Shown piece by piece: positions 1-5,612 of a stretch of DNA of 7,600 nt. The translations under genes and the position numbers were made by a program. The DNA is from an uncultured Rikenellaceae bacterium (GTDB lineage: Bacteria; Bacteroidota; Bacteroidia; Bacteroidales; UBA932), in contig CALCYB010000065.1 of NCBI GenBank assembly GCA_937906485.1, positions 1-7,600 of the forward strand. The letters run 5' to 3'. Each line of letters starts with the position of its first letter. The stretch's first letter is position 1. Below the pieces are notes generated by a model. It ran no database searches, was not told where the DNA came from, and saw only the letters and a program-made list of their open reading frames with translations.

Positions 1-215
1 CCATCCGGCACATGCCCATCGTCACTTCCCAATATTGGAATCAGGTCCATGGCAACACTCCGGAAGAAGTCCGTCGGGACCTGGAAGGCATGCAGACCAT
101 GCGTAGCCTTGCCCGCAACATGGCCTGGATGCTCCGTTGCATAGAAGCCGGAAAAAAAGCTGGCTTTGATCATCCCGTTCACGAGAAACAGACCAAAACC
201 AACTTTATCCGCTAA
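1..215 (+). CDS. Flavodoxin-fold NAD(P)H-dependent FMN reductase family protein, C-terminal part
   Basis: The reading frame is open from base 3 to the TAA at 213-215, so this is the last 70 or so residues of a gene that begins upstream of the window; the ATG at 12 is internal. The visible sequence has the S-Q-Y-W-N-x-V-H-G-N-T-P-E-E-V run, then an amphipathic stretch D-L-E-G-M-Q-T-M-R-x-L-A-R-N-M-A-W, and it ends T-N-F-I-R. I recognise this from the C-terminal part of flavodoxin-family FMN reductases, where the Y-W...H-G segment lies near the flavin and the long helix closes the alpha/beta fold. Such proteins use FMN and NAD(P)H to reduce quinones or other small acceptors in the cytosol; the substrate cannot be told from this end. 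It converges on the peroxiredoxin gene with only 12 bp between the stop codons and no room for a classical terminator. The family call is from memory of conserved words, not from a search. Confidence 0.72.
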   Translation, partial: IRHMPIVTSQYWNQVHGNTPEEVRRDLEGMQTMRSLARNMAWMLRCIEAGKKAGFDHPVHEKQTKTNFIR

Positions 216-227
216 CGCACTTCCTTG

Positions 228-689
228 CTACAGGGACTGCTCATCCTTCAACAGCTGACGGGTGTGCGCCTTGGTATCCACCTTGTCGATGATGTCTGCA
301 ATCAGGCCGGACTCATCGATGACATAGGTCTTGCGCAAGGTTCCCACCATGCTGCGGCCCATGAACTTTTTCGGTCCCCAAGCCTCATAATCCTGGAGGA
401 TCCGGGTAGAGGTGTCAGAAAGCAAAGGAAACGGAAGGTTGTATTTCTCAATGAACTTGCGGTGCGAAGCCTGCGAATCCTTGCTTACGCCCAACACCGC
501 ATATCCTTGGCTTAAGAAACGTTCATAATTGTCCCGAAGATCACAGGCTTCTGCGGTACAGCCCGGAGTACTGTCTTTGGGATAAAAATACAACACCAGT
601 TTCTTTCCGGAAAAATCTGCCAGTCTTACAACCTGGCCATTTTGGTCAACACCTTCAAAATCGGGTGCCTTATCGCCTATCTTTAACAT
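228..689 (-). CDS. bcp: Thioredoxin-dependent peroxiredoxin, BCP/PrxQ type
   Basis: This 153-residue cytosolic protein is a thiol peroxidase that reduces hydrogen peroxide and organic hydroperoxides, with thioredoxin as the usual electron donor. The AhpC/TSA fold is plain: K-A-P-D-F at 7-11, a hydrophobic strand L-V-L-Y-F-Y-P-K-D at 31-39, and the catalytic T-P-G-C-T-A-E-A-C-D-L-R-D at 41-53. Peroxidatic Cys44 and resolving Cys49 are five residues apart, as in Escherichia coli Bcp, so it should act as an atypical 2-Cys enzyme forming an intramolecular disulfide. The conserved Trp-Gly-Lys-like segment (E-A-W-G-P-K-K) and R-x-T-Y-V-I-D follow in the usual order. Length matches the family (about 150-156). 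The ATG at 689 gives the standard N-terminus M-L-K-x-G-D-K-A-P-D-F. It stands alone, transcribed leftward from its own promoter region, and converges on the flavoprotein gene. Confidence 0.95.
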   Translation of the reverse strand: MLKIGDKAPDFEGVDQNGQVVRLADFSGKKLVLYFYPKDSTPGCTAEACDLRDNYERFLSQGYAVLGVSKDSQASHRKFIEKYNLPFPLLSDTSTRILQDYEAWGPKKFMGRSMVGTLRKTYVIDESGLIADIIDKVDTKAHTRQLLKDEQSL

Positions 690-718
690 AACAAATTCGT
701 TTTATAATCAGTATAACA

Positions 719-892
719 ATGTATTATAGAACATGCAAATACTTTGCCAAAAATCATCAGTCTTTCAAGAAATTCTCTACCTTTCCACCATTTTTGAGAA
801 TTACCTTGAATCCAGCACATCCACTTCTCCGGATGGGTCCGTTGGGCTACCTGTCCGGTATCGGCATTTTTGTCCTGCAGCAGATGCTATAA
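719..892 (+). CDS. Doubtful small ORF (57 codons), basic N-terminus and hydrophobic C-terminus
   Basis: An ATG at 719 opens 57 codons to TAA at 890-892. The N-terminal half is rich in Lys, Arg, Phe and Tyr; the C-terminal part (from about residue 39) reads G-P-L-G-Y-L-S-G-I-G-I-F-V-L-Q-Q-M-L, which could be one membrane-spanning segment. I do not recognise a family. The ORF overlaps the minus-strand promoter of the peroxiredoxin gene, and the 800-890 stretch is also open in a minus-strand frame, so this may be a decayed gene end or chance. No promoter or ribosome site was identified for it. It is listed because it is the only protein-like content in the 287-bp gap 690-976. Confidence 0.15.
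   Translation: MYYRTCKYFAKNHQSFKKFSTFPPFLRITLNPAHPLLRMGPLGYLSGIGIFVLQQML
723..750 (-). promoter_or_regulatory. Candidate promoter of the peroxiredoxin gene
   Basis: On the minus strand TTGGCA (745-750) and a perfect TATAAT (723-728) are separated by 16 bp, placing a transcription start about 27 nt before the ATG at 689. The surrounding leader is AT-rich, as expected. Bacteroidota primary sigma factors usually prefer TTTG / TAnnTTTG, so the sigma70-like match may be partly coincidental; I see no clean TAnnTTTG here and no clear binding site for a peroxide regulator. Confidence 0.4.
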
Positions 893-913
893 AGGAAAAA
901 CAGATGATCCATG

Positions 914-957
914 AAAAAAACAGAGGCTAATCCGTAATGGACGGGTTAGCCTCTGTT
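914..957 (-). terminator. Rho-independent terminator of the thioredoxin-lipoprotein operon
   Basis: Inverted arms at 919-935 and 941-957 enclose a 5-nt loop. In the minus-strand transcript 16 of 17 positions pair (one C-A mismatch), and the hairpin is followed by a run of seven U (bases 920 down to 914, the first two lying within the stem). It starts about 19 nt after the lipoprotein stop codon. On the plus strand there is no T-run after the hairpin, so it should work only leftward. Confidence 0.92.
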
Positions 958-976
958 CACTCAATCTACCGGAGCA

Positions 977-3670
977 TTATTCGATAGGACCGGTAAACGT
1001 TGCCCGGAAGAGTTTGTGACCATCTTTCCAGATGTAGTTGTTGATCTTCACGGTATAGATACCATCGGTCAGCTGGATGTCAATGTAACCGCCACTGGGA
1101 TAGAACGGATAAGGATTCGGCACATCAACCATGGTCAGCGTGGTGTTGTTGCCATAGTAGGTAAATCCTTCACTGCCGTCGTACCATGAAACCGAACAAT
1201 AACGGCCGGGAGTGATTTCCGTTTCACTGACTTTGTGTTCGTTCAACGACACTTTGATCTTGTCACCATGGTCATTGGTAAAGGTGACATAACGTCCGCC
1301 GACTTGATCCAATCCGCCGATAGAGGCTTCTGTAAAGACACATTCGTAGTCCGCAGGATAATCATAGCCCGGATTTTCAAAGAAGTACATGCAGTTTTCG
1401 GTCTTGGTAATAAGTCCGCTCCAACTTGCATTGAGCTTGGTCTTGAAGACGTCTTCGACATGAAGGGTCAGGGCGTAACCTTCCTCCAGGTGTTCCACGT
1501 TCAGGACAGCAGAGGTAAATTGATTGGCTTCAAATCCTTTCAAGGTCATGCTGCTGTATTCATTGATCTTGAGCTCGGTTCCGTCAAGGGTATAGGTACC
1601 GGCCGGAAGGATGCCGTCATAGACCACAGGGCTTTCCAGGGACAAATGGATGTCATAAGGACCATCGGCAGTGGTAAAATACAGGTCAAAATAACCATCA
1701 GGTCCCAGCACGGCATCGTGGGATCCGGTTACACTGGTGAACTCGGTATCAATGGTGATGTCATTGTAGGGAATCGGAGGGTTGTTGAAGGTGTCATATC
1801 GGCTGTTCGGCTCGATGATACCGGCATACGCCCCTTTGAGGCGATTGCCATTGGCATCTTTCACATCCAGGTACACATCGTAACCTTCTTCCAGGTGAGC
1901 CACAACCAGCGTACCGGAAGCCAATGCCCTTTCAACGCCCCCTACGGTCAAGGTCGAGTTGGGGCCCAGGTAGTATTCAGACAGGCTCGAACCGCTCATC
2001 GGATCTGCATTCGGATCGACAATGTATTCCCCTTCGGGCAATACGCTATAGACCGAACCCGGGCAATGGATATCCAGGAAAGCGGATTTGTCTTCACTTT
2101 TAATGTAGAACTCATAATTGTTGAAGTTCAGGCTCTTTCCTTTGATTTCCAAATCCACGATCGTTTCACCGCTACCGGGATGGTTGATGTCCGGATCCGC
2201 ATCCCAATGCTTTTGGATCTGACCTTCCCAGGTGGCCTTGATCTTGGTCTTCAATTCATTTTCGATATCCAGCACCAGACGGTAAGCTCCTTCCAGGTGT
2301 TCTACAGTCAAAGTACTTCCTTCCAGGATACGCATGTAGTGCTGACCTTCCAATTGTGCGTGCTGGAAATCCTCTTCCGCAAAAATCACCAGATCATCGA
2401 TGTCTTCGTCGGTTTCATAATCCACCTCTTTCATCGTATAGACCCCTTCCGGGATGATACCGTCTTTCACTTGCGGGAAGAGCAGGTTGAAATAAATGCT
2501 GTAGGGACCGTCAGCCGTTTCCATCCAGAAAGAGAAGCTGGTTCCGGGATTGCTGTAATGTTGGCCTCCGACATAAGTCAGGGTAGTTTCAACCGTAACG
2601 TCATTGTACGGAATCGGAGGGTTGCTGAAGAATTCGACGTCAAATTGCGGCGGCACATAGCCTTCATAAGTTGCATAAACGCGGTTGCCTTCGGTATCGG
2701 TCACATCAATGGTCACCACATAACCATTGTCCAGGTGACGGATGCTCACCATACCGGAAGACAGAAGGGCGTAACTGGCCAACGTCGGGTCATAAGAAAT
2801 AAAGGAGCCTTCAGCCGCCACACAGGATTCTTCGGCAGGGATGACCGGTACAGGAATGGATTTCACCGGGTAATCACCTTCGGGCAGGACACCGGCCACT
2901 GAAGTTTCTTCCAGGTACATATCCAGAAAGACTTGTTCGCCACCACGGGTATAGATGTTGAAGCCGTAGTTGAAACGGCTCCATCTTCTTCCATAGATCT
3001 CGGTGATGTAACCGTCATCCAGATCGGTTGTCATGGTCAACGCTTCAGAAAGAACCGCTTCGGCACCGTTGGACACCGCCGCATAAACGGTATAGGTAAT
3101 TCCGGATTCCAGATTATGGATGGTCTGCTCGCTGTTTTCACCGGCACTTACGCTTTCTCCGTCCTCCAGCACGTCTTCTGCGGTGGGCACCTTGTCATTT
3201 TTGACCAACAGATAGGCACATGCCGTTGCATTCACGGGTTGGATGGAGAACGTAATCGAGGAGTGGGTCGTTGATACCGCTTCCAGGGTTACGGTGGGAG
3301 CCGCCAACTGGGCGGTTCTCATTTTCAAGGGAGCAGATGCCTTGGCTACACTGCCATTCCCCACCGCAGCAACAATGGTGTACTCGGTGTCAGGCTTGAG
3401 TTCAGAAAGAGTCTGCTTGGAAGCTGTCTTGGCATCCACCACAAATCCGTTTTCCAAAATTTCCTTGGCTTGCGGAACAGCAGTATTGCCTTCTACGTAA
3501 AAATAAGCACACGAGGACGCATTGGTCGGGGTGAGCGTAAAACTCAAACTCGTGGCCGTAACCTCAGCCGCCTCAATAGCAATGGTCGGATTGACGATTT
3601 CGTTATCGTCTTTACATCCGGTCAACGCCGCGACAAGCGTGAGGAGTAACAAATAACTGGTTTTTTTCAT
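977..3670 (-). CDS. Large surface-type lipoprotein: two fibronectin-III-like domains plus five beta-rich modules
   Basis: An 897-residue exported lipoprotein of unknown function. The signal peptide M-K-K-T-S-Y-L-L-L-L-T-L ends in the lipobox L-T-G-C with the acylated cysteine at 19, followed by K-D-D-N-E. In Bacteroidota a Lys plus acidic residues just after the cysteine marks lipoproteins for the outer face of the outer membrane, so surface display is inferred. Residues about 28-118 and 123-215 are two fibronectin-III-like domains that share a C-A-Y strand (Cys54, Cys151), an L-x-x-x-x-x-Y-T-(I/V)-x-A-A-V core and a following S/N-G-turn. From 220 on come five modules with the common end G-x-L-x-V-x-H-L-x-x-G-Y, then a strand pair closing in A-x-(Y/W/F)-x-G: about 220-340, 342-484, 500-618, 622-754 and 760-895. 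Modules 1+2 and 3+4 form a duplicated pair. Seven cysteines besides Cys19 are present (54, 151, 283, 536, 760, 777, 825). No enzyme motif or carbohydrate-active family is recognisable; binding or adhesion is only a guess. It lies 23 bp after the thioredoxin gene in the same operon and ends at a strong terminator. Confidence 0.9.
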   Translation of the reverse strand: MKKTSYLLLLTLVAALTGCKDDNEIVNPTIAIEAAEVTATSLSFTLTPTNASSCAYFYVEGNTAVPQAKEILENGFVVDAKTASKQTLSELKPDTEYTIVAAVGNGSVAKASAPLKMRTAQLAAPTVTLEAVSTTHSSITFSIQPVNATACAYLLVKNDKVPTAEDVLEDGESVSAGENSEQTIHNLESGITYTVYAAVSNGAEAVLSEALTMTTDLDDGYITEIYGRRWSRFNYGFNIYTRGGEQVFLDMYLEETSVAGVLPEGDYPVKSIPVPVIPAEESCVAAEGSFISYDPTLASYALLSSGMVSIRHLDNGYVVTIDVTDTEGNRVYATYEGYVPPQFDVEFFSNPPIPYNDVTVETTLTYVGGQHYSNPGTSFSFWMETADGPYSIYFNLLFPQVKDGIIPEGVYTMKEVDYETDEDIDDLVIFAEEDFQHAQLEGQHYMRILEGSTLTVEHLEGAYRLVLDIENELKTKIKATWEGQIQKHWDADPDINHPGSGETIVDLEIKGKSLNFNNYEFYIKSEDKSAFLDIHCPGSVYSVLPEGEYIVDPNADPMSGSSLSEYYLGPNSTLTVGGVERALASGTLVVAHLEEGYDVYLDVKDANGNRLKGAYAGIIEPNSRYDTFNNPPIPYNDITIDTEFTSVTGSHDAVLGPDGYFDLYFTTADGPYDIHLSLESPVVYDGILPAGTYTLDGTELKINEYSSMTLKGFEANQFTSAVLNVEHLEEGYALTLHVEDVFKTKLNASWSGLITKTENCMYFFENPGYDYPADYECVFTEASIGGLDQVGGRYVTFTNDHGDKIKVSLNEHKVSETEITPGRYCSVSWYDGSEGFTYYGNNTTLTMVDVPNPYPFYPSGGYIDIQLTDGIYTVKINNYIWKDGHKLFRATFTGPIE
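1409..2173 (-). repeat. Second copy of the duplicated two-module unit in the lipoprotein (residues about 500-754)
   Basis: An A' module (L-P-E-G-E-Y near 544, G-N-R at 608-610) is followed by a B' module (N-P-P-I-P-Y-N-D at 630-637, T-A-D-G-P-Y at 667-672, V-E-H-L-E-E-G-Y near 725-732). Key words sit 280 to 282 residues after their partners in the first unit. A fifth, more diverged module (about 760-895, bases 986-1393) opens with F-F-E-N-P-G-Y-D-Y-P and closes F-R-A-T-F-T-G, so it looks like an extra B-type module capping the array. Confidence 0.82.
2219..3013 (-). repeat. First copy of the duplicated two-module unit in the lipoprotein (residues about 220-484)
   Basis: This unit comprises an A module, with L-P-E-G-D-Y near residue 262 and a G-N-R word at 328-330, and a B module opening with N-P-P-I-P-Y-N-D at 350-357 and holding T-A-D-G-P-Y at 385-390. 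It aligns with the second unit 280 residues downstream. The DNA behind the N-P-P-I-P-Y-N-D word (2601-2630) is identical at 28 of 30 positions to 1761-1790, which argues for a real segmental duplication or strong constraint on this linker. Confidence 0.85.
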
Positions 3671-3693
3671 AATAAATGATGTATAATGGTTTT

Positions 3694-4134
3694 TTATTCT
3701 TTGATCAGGATTTCTTCAATGATCTGGATCAATTGTTCTTTGGGCAGGGCCCCTTGCACCACTTGCGGATCTCCTTGCATCGGGACAAACAACAACGTGG
3801 GAATTGACGTGATACCAAAGTCTGTGGCCAGATCACGGGCCTTGTCGGTATCCACTTTATAGATCACCAGCTTGCCTTCGTACTCCTGGGCCAGTTCCTC
3901 CAGGACAGGAGCCAGACGGCGACAAGGAACACACCAGGAAGCGTAAAAGTCCACAATGGCCGGTTTATCGCCCAGATAAGACCACCCTTCCTGTTGATAA
4001 TCAAAGACCTTGGTCAAAAAAGAATCTTTGGTCAAATGTGTGATCCTCTCCTGGGCAGAAAGGGAAAAAGAGGACAACAACAAGCCGAAAACGGCAACCC
4101 AACAGCAGTGGAAAAGTTTCGTTCTATGCTTCAT
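3694..4134 (-). CDS. Exported (periplasmic) thioredoxin-fold protein with W-C-V-P-C active site
   Basis: A 146-residue thioredoxin-like protein. I chose the ATG at 4134; a frame extension to a TTG at 4140 adds two residues and is less likely. Residues 1-27 form a signal peptide (K-H-R-T-K, then a hydrophobic core, then S-L-S-A before Gln28), so the mature protein should work in the periplasm. The fold is classical: V-D-F-Y-A-S-W-C-V-P-C-R with Cys68 and Cys71, the buried strand I-Y-K-V-D-T-D-K, and the cis-proline T-S-I-P-T-L with Pro112. Thioredoxins usually have W-C-G-P-C; valine replaces glycine here, which can shift redox potential. It should reduce (or possibly form or rearrange) disulfides in exported proteins, using electrons brought across the membrane by a partner not in this window. 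It is the first gene of a leftward operon with the large lipoprotein 23 bp downstream, so that cysteine-containing protein is a natural candidate client, though this is inference. Confidence 0.9.
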   Translation of the reverse strand: MKHRTKLFHCCWVAVFGLLLSSFSLSAQERITHLTKDSFLTKVFDYQQEGWSYLGDKPAIVDFYASWCVPCRRLAPVLEELAQEYEGKLVIYKVDTDKARDLATDFGITSIPTLLFVPMQGDPQVVQGALPKEQLIQIIEEILIKE

Positions 4135-4153
4135 ATTCAATCTATATTAAATT

Positions 4154-4185
4154 TATGCTAAATTATATTAAGTTTTTTAATTTTG
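4154..4185 (+). promoter_or_regulatory. Candidate Bacteroidota-type promoter for the MATE exporter gene
   Basis: TAATTTTG at 4178-4185 matches TAnnTTTG exactly. A TATG word at 4154-4157 sits 20 bp upstream at the -33 position (three of four match to TTTG). The expected start is near 4191, giving a leader of about 36 nt to the ATG at 4227. It is interleaved with the divergent thioredoxin promoter, sharing the palindrome TTTGCAAA at 4182-4189. Confidence 0.5.
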
Positions 4186-4189
4186 CAAA
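4158..4189 (-). promoter_or_regulatory. Candidate Bacteroidota-type promoter for the thioredoxin-lipoprotein operon
   Basis: On the minus strand TTTG (4186-4189) and TAATTTAG (4158-4165, matching TAnnTTTG at five of six fixed positions) are separated by 20 bp, within the usual 19-21. Transcription would start near 4150, about 15 nt before the ATG at 4134. A TATAAT word also lies at 4162-4167 on this strand. Confidence 0.5.
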
Positions 4190-4226
4190 TTTCCAAAAAT
4201 AAGGAAGCAAATACCGTACACTAACC

Positions 4227-5582
4227 ATGGATAGGGACCAACTGGATCTGAACGACAAGAACATAGGGAGAACATTCCGAAAAATCCTCCTGCCCACAGT
4301 ACTGGGATCGGTCTCCATTTCGGCAGTAACCCTGATCGACGGCATCTTCATCGGTCATGGAGTCGGTGCCCTGGGAATTGCAGCCGTAAACATCGTCACG
4401 CCGATCTACCAGATCATGGCCGGCCTGGGGCTGATGATGGGGGTGGGCTGCTCCGTCGCCATTTCGATCCTGCTCGGACAAGGCAAAACCCGCACCGCGC
4501 GCATCCATGTCACACAAGCCCTGACCGCCACCTCACTGGTCGTCGCCCTGCTGTCACTGGGGGTAATGGCGATGCCGGAAAAAGTCTCCCTGCTGCTAGG
4601 CTCCTCACCGACCTTGCTGCCCCTGGTCAAGGATTACCTGATCTGGATCATGCCCAGTTTCGTCTTCCAGATGTGCAGCATGATCGGACTCTTTGTCATC
4701 CGGTTGGACGGTGCTCCCCAATATGCCATGTGGTGCAACATCCTGCCCGCCGCCTTGAATGTTGTCCTGGACTGGCTCTTCATTTTCCCGCTGGGAATGG
4801 GGGTCAAGGGAGCCTCGATCGCCACGGGGCTGTCCATCATCACCGGAGGTCTGATGGCCTTGTACTACCTGTTGCGACGAACCAGAACCCTGCATCCGGA
4901 GAGGATCAAATTCTCATCCAAAAGCATACGGCTCTCATTACGGAATCTTTCCTACCATGCGCGCATCGGTTCCTCTACCCTGTTGGGTGAGCTGACCCTG
5001 GCCGTACTGTTTTTCATCGGAAATCTGGTTTTCATGCAGTACCTGGGCGACCAGGGGGTCGGTGCATTCGGAGTCGCCTGCTACTACGCCCCCTTCTTCT
5101 TCATGATCGGCAATGCCATTGCCCAGTCTGCCCAACCCATCATCAGCTTCAACTACGGCAAGGCCCAATGGAGCAATGTCCGCAAGACACGGGGACTGCT
5201 CATCCGGACATCCCTGCTGTCCGGCATTTTCATTTGCCTGCTGTTCCTGTTACTTCCCGGGCCGCTGGTGAGCCTGTTCATTCCCTCCGACAGCCAGGCA
5301 GGCATCATTGCCATCGAGGGTCTTCCCTATTTCGCCATCGGCTTCATCTTTTTCATCCTGAACGTAGCCCTGATCGGCTACCTGCAGAGCATTGAAAGAA
5401 TCCGAGAGGCCACCGTGTACGTGTTACTACGCGGTTTCATCCTGCTGATTCCCTCTTTTTACGGGTTGCCCCAACTGATGGGAACCATCGGTATATGGCT
5501 GGCCATGCCTGTTGCGGAATGCCTGACAACCGCCGTTATCCTGCTACGCTTGTTTGGTACATTTTTTGCAAAGAGAAAATAA
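4227..5582 (+). CDS. MATE-family multidrug/toxic-compound efflux transporter
   Basis: A 451-residue inner-membrane protein with about 12 hydrophobic segments and no signal peptide, matching the usual MATE length. These carriers export cationic drugs or metabolites in exchange for Na+ or H+. The N-terminus (N-I-G-R-T-F-R-K-I-L-L-P-T) leads into the first helix with D-G-I-F-I-G-H-G-V-G, the common MATE pattern. R-L-D-G-A-P-Q-Y-A-M at 159-168 followed by N-V-V-L-D-W-L-F-I-F-P-L-G-M-G-V-K-G-A is the hallmark of the MepA/DinF-like branch. In the second half A-Q-S-A-Q-P-I-I-S-F-N-Y-G at 299-311 is the matching motif, and G-Y-L-Q-S-I-E-R follows near 384-391. The ATG at 4227 gives the standard short polar N-terminus. 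It reads away from the thioredoxin operon; the next gene on the same strand starts 30 bp after its stop, so read-through is likely. The substrate cannot be predicted. No truncation is seen. Confidence 0.93.
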   Translation: MDRDQLDLNDKNIGRTFRKILLPTVLGSVSISAVTLIDGIFIGHGVGALGIAAVNIVTPIYQIMAGLGLMMGVGCSVAISILLGQGKTRTARIHVTQALTATSLVVALLSLGVMAMPEKVSLLLGSSPTLLPLVKDYLIWIMPSFVFQMCSMIGLFVIRLDGAPQYAMWCNILPAALNVVLDWLFIFPLGMGVKGASIATGLSIITGGLMALYYLLRRTRTLHPERIKFSSKSIRLSLRNLSYHARIGSSTLLGELTLAVLFFIGNLVFMQYLGDQGVGAFGVACYYAPFFFMIGNAIAQSAQPIISFNYGKAQWSNVRKTRGLLIRTSLLSGIFICLLFLLLPGPLVSLFIPSDSQAGIIAIEGLPYFAIGFIFFILNVALIGYLQSIERIREATVYVLLRGFILLIPSFYGLPQLMGTIGIWLAMPVAECLTTAVILLRLFGTFFAKRK

Positions 5583-5587
5583 TTTTG
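5580..5587 (+). promoter_or_regulatory. Candidate -7 element before the NifX-like gene
   Basis: TAATTTTG overlapping the MATE stop codon matches TAnnTTTG exactly and is the same 9-base word (with the following C) as in the MATE promoter. The nearest upstream TTTG (5553-5556) gives a 23-bp spacer, slightly long, so promoter activity is uncertain. If used it would give the metal-handling genes their own start about 20 nt before the ATG at 5613. Confidence 0.3.
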
Positions 5588-5612
5588 CTAACTGAAACAA
5601 CGTTCACCTACT

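Noticed and set aside
735..890. Minus-strand open stretch across the same gap
   Set aside because: It has no good start codon near its beginning and runs through the bcp promoter; no family resemblance.
733..930. 65-codon plus-strand frame in the gap after the peroxiredoxin
   Set aside because: It runs into the terminator hairpin, has low-complexity Ser/Thr content and no recognisable family.
1235..2902. Long plus-strand open frame of 555 codons, plus others at 2933-3274 and 3243-3500
   Set aside because: They lie antisense to the lipoprotein gene, which has a signal peptide, lipobox, repeated modules and a terminator. The antisense products show no domain logic; they arise from codon bias of the real gene.
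1409..3013. Module repeats as a CRISPR-like or mobile repeat
   Set aside because: The repeats are diverged coding modules with an 840-bp period, without short identical direct repeats, spacers, transposase or terminal inverted repeats.
4135..4140. TTG start adding two residues to the thioredoxin
   Set aside because: The ATG at 4134 is stronger and gives a normal signal peptide; the TTG gains nothing.
4221..4895. Several minus-strand frames inside the MATE gene
   Set aside because: They are antisense shadows of a gene with clear MATE motifs and membrane pattern.
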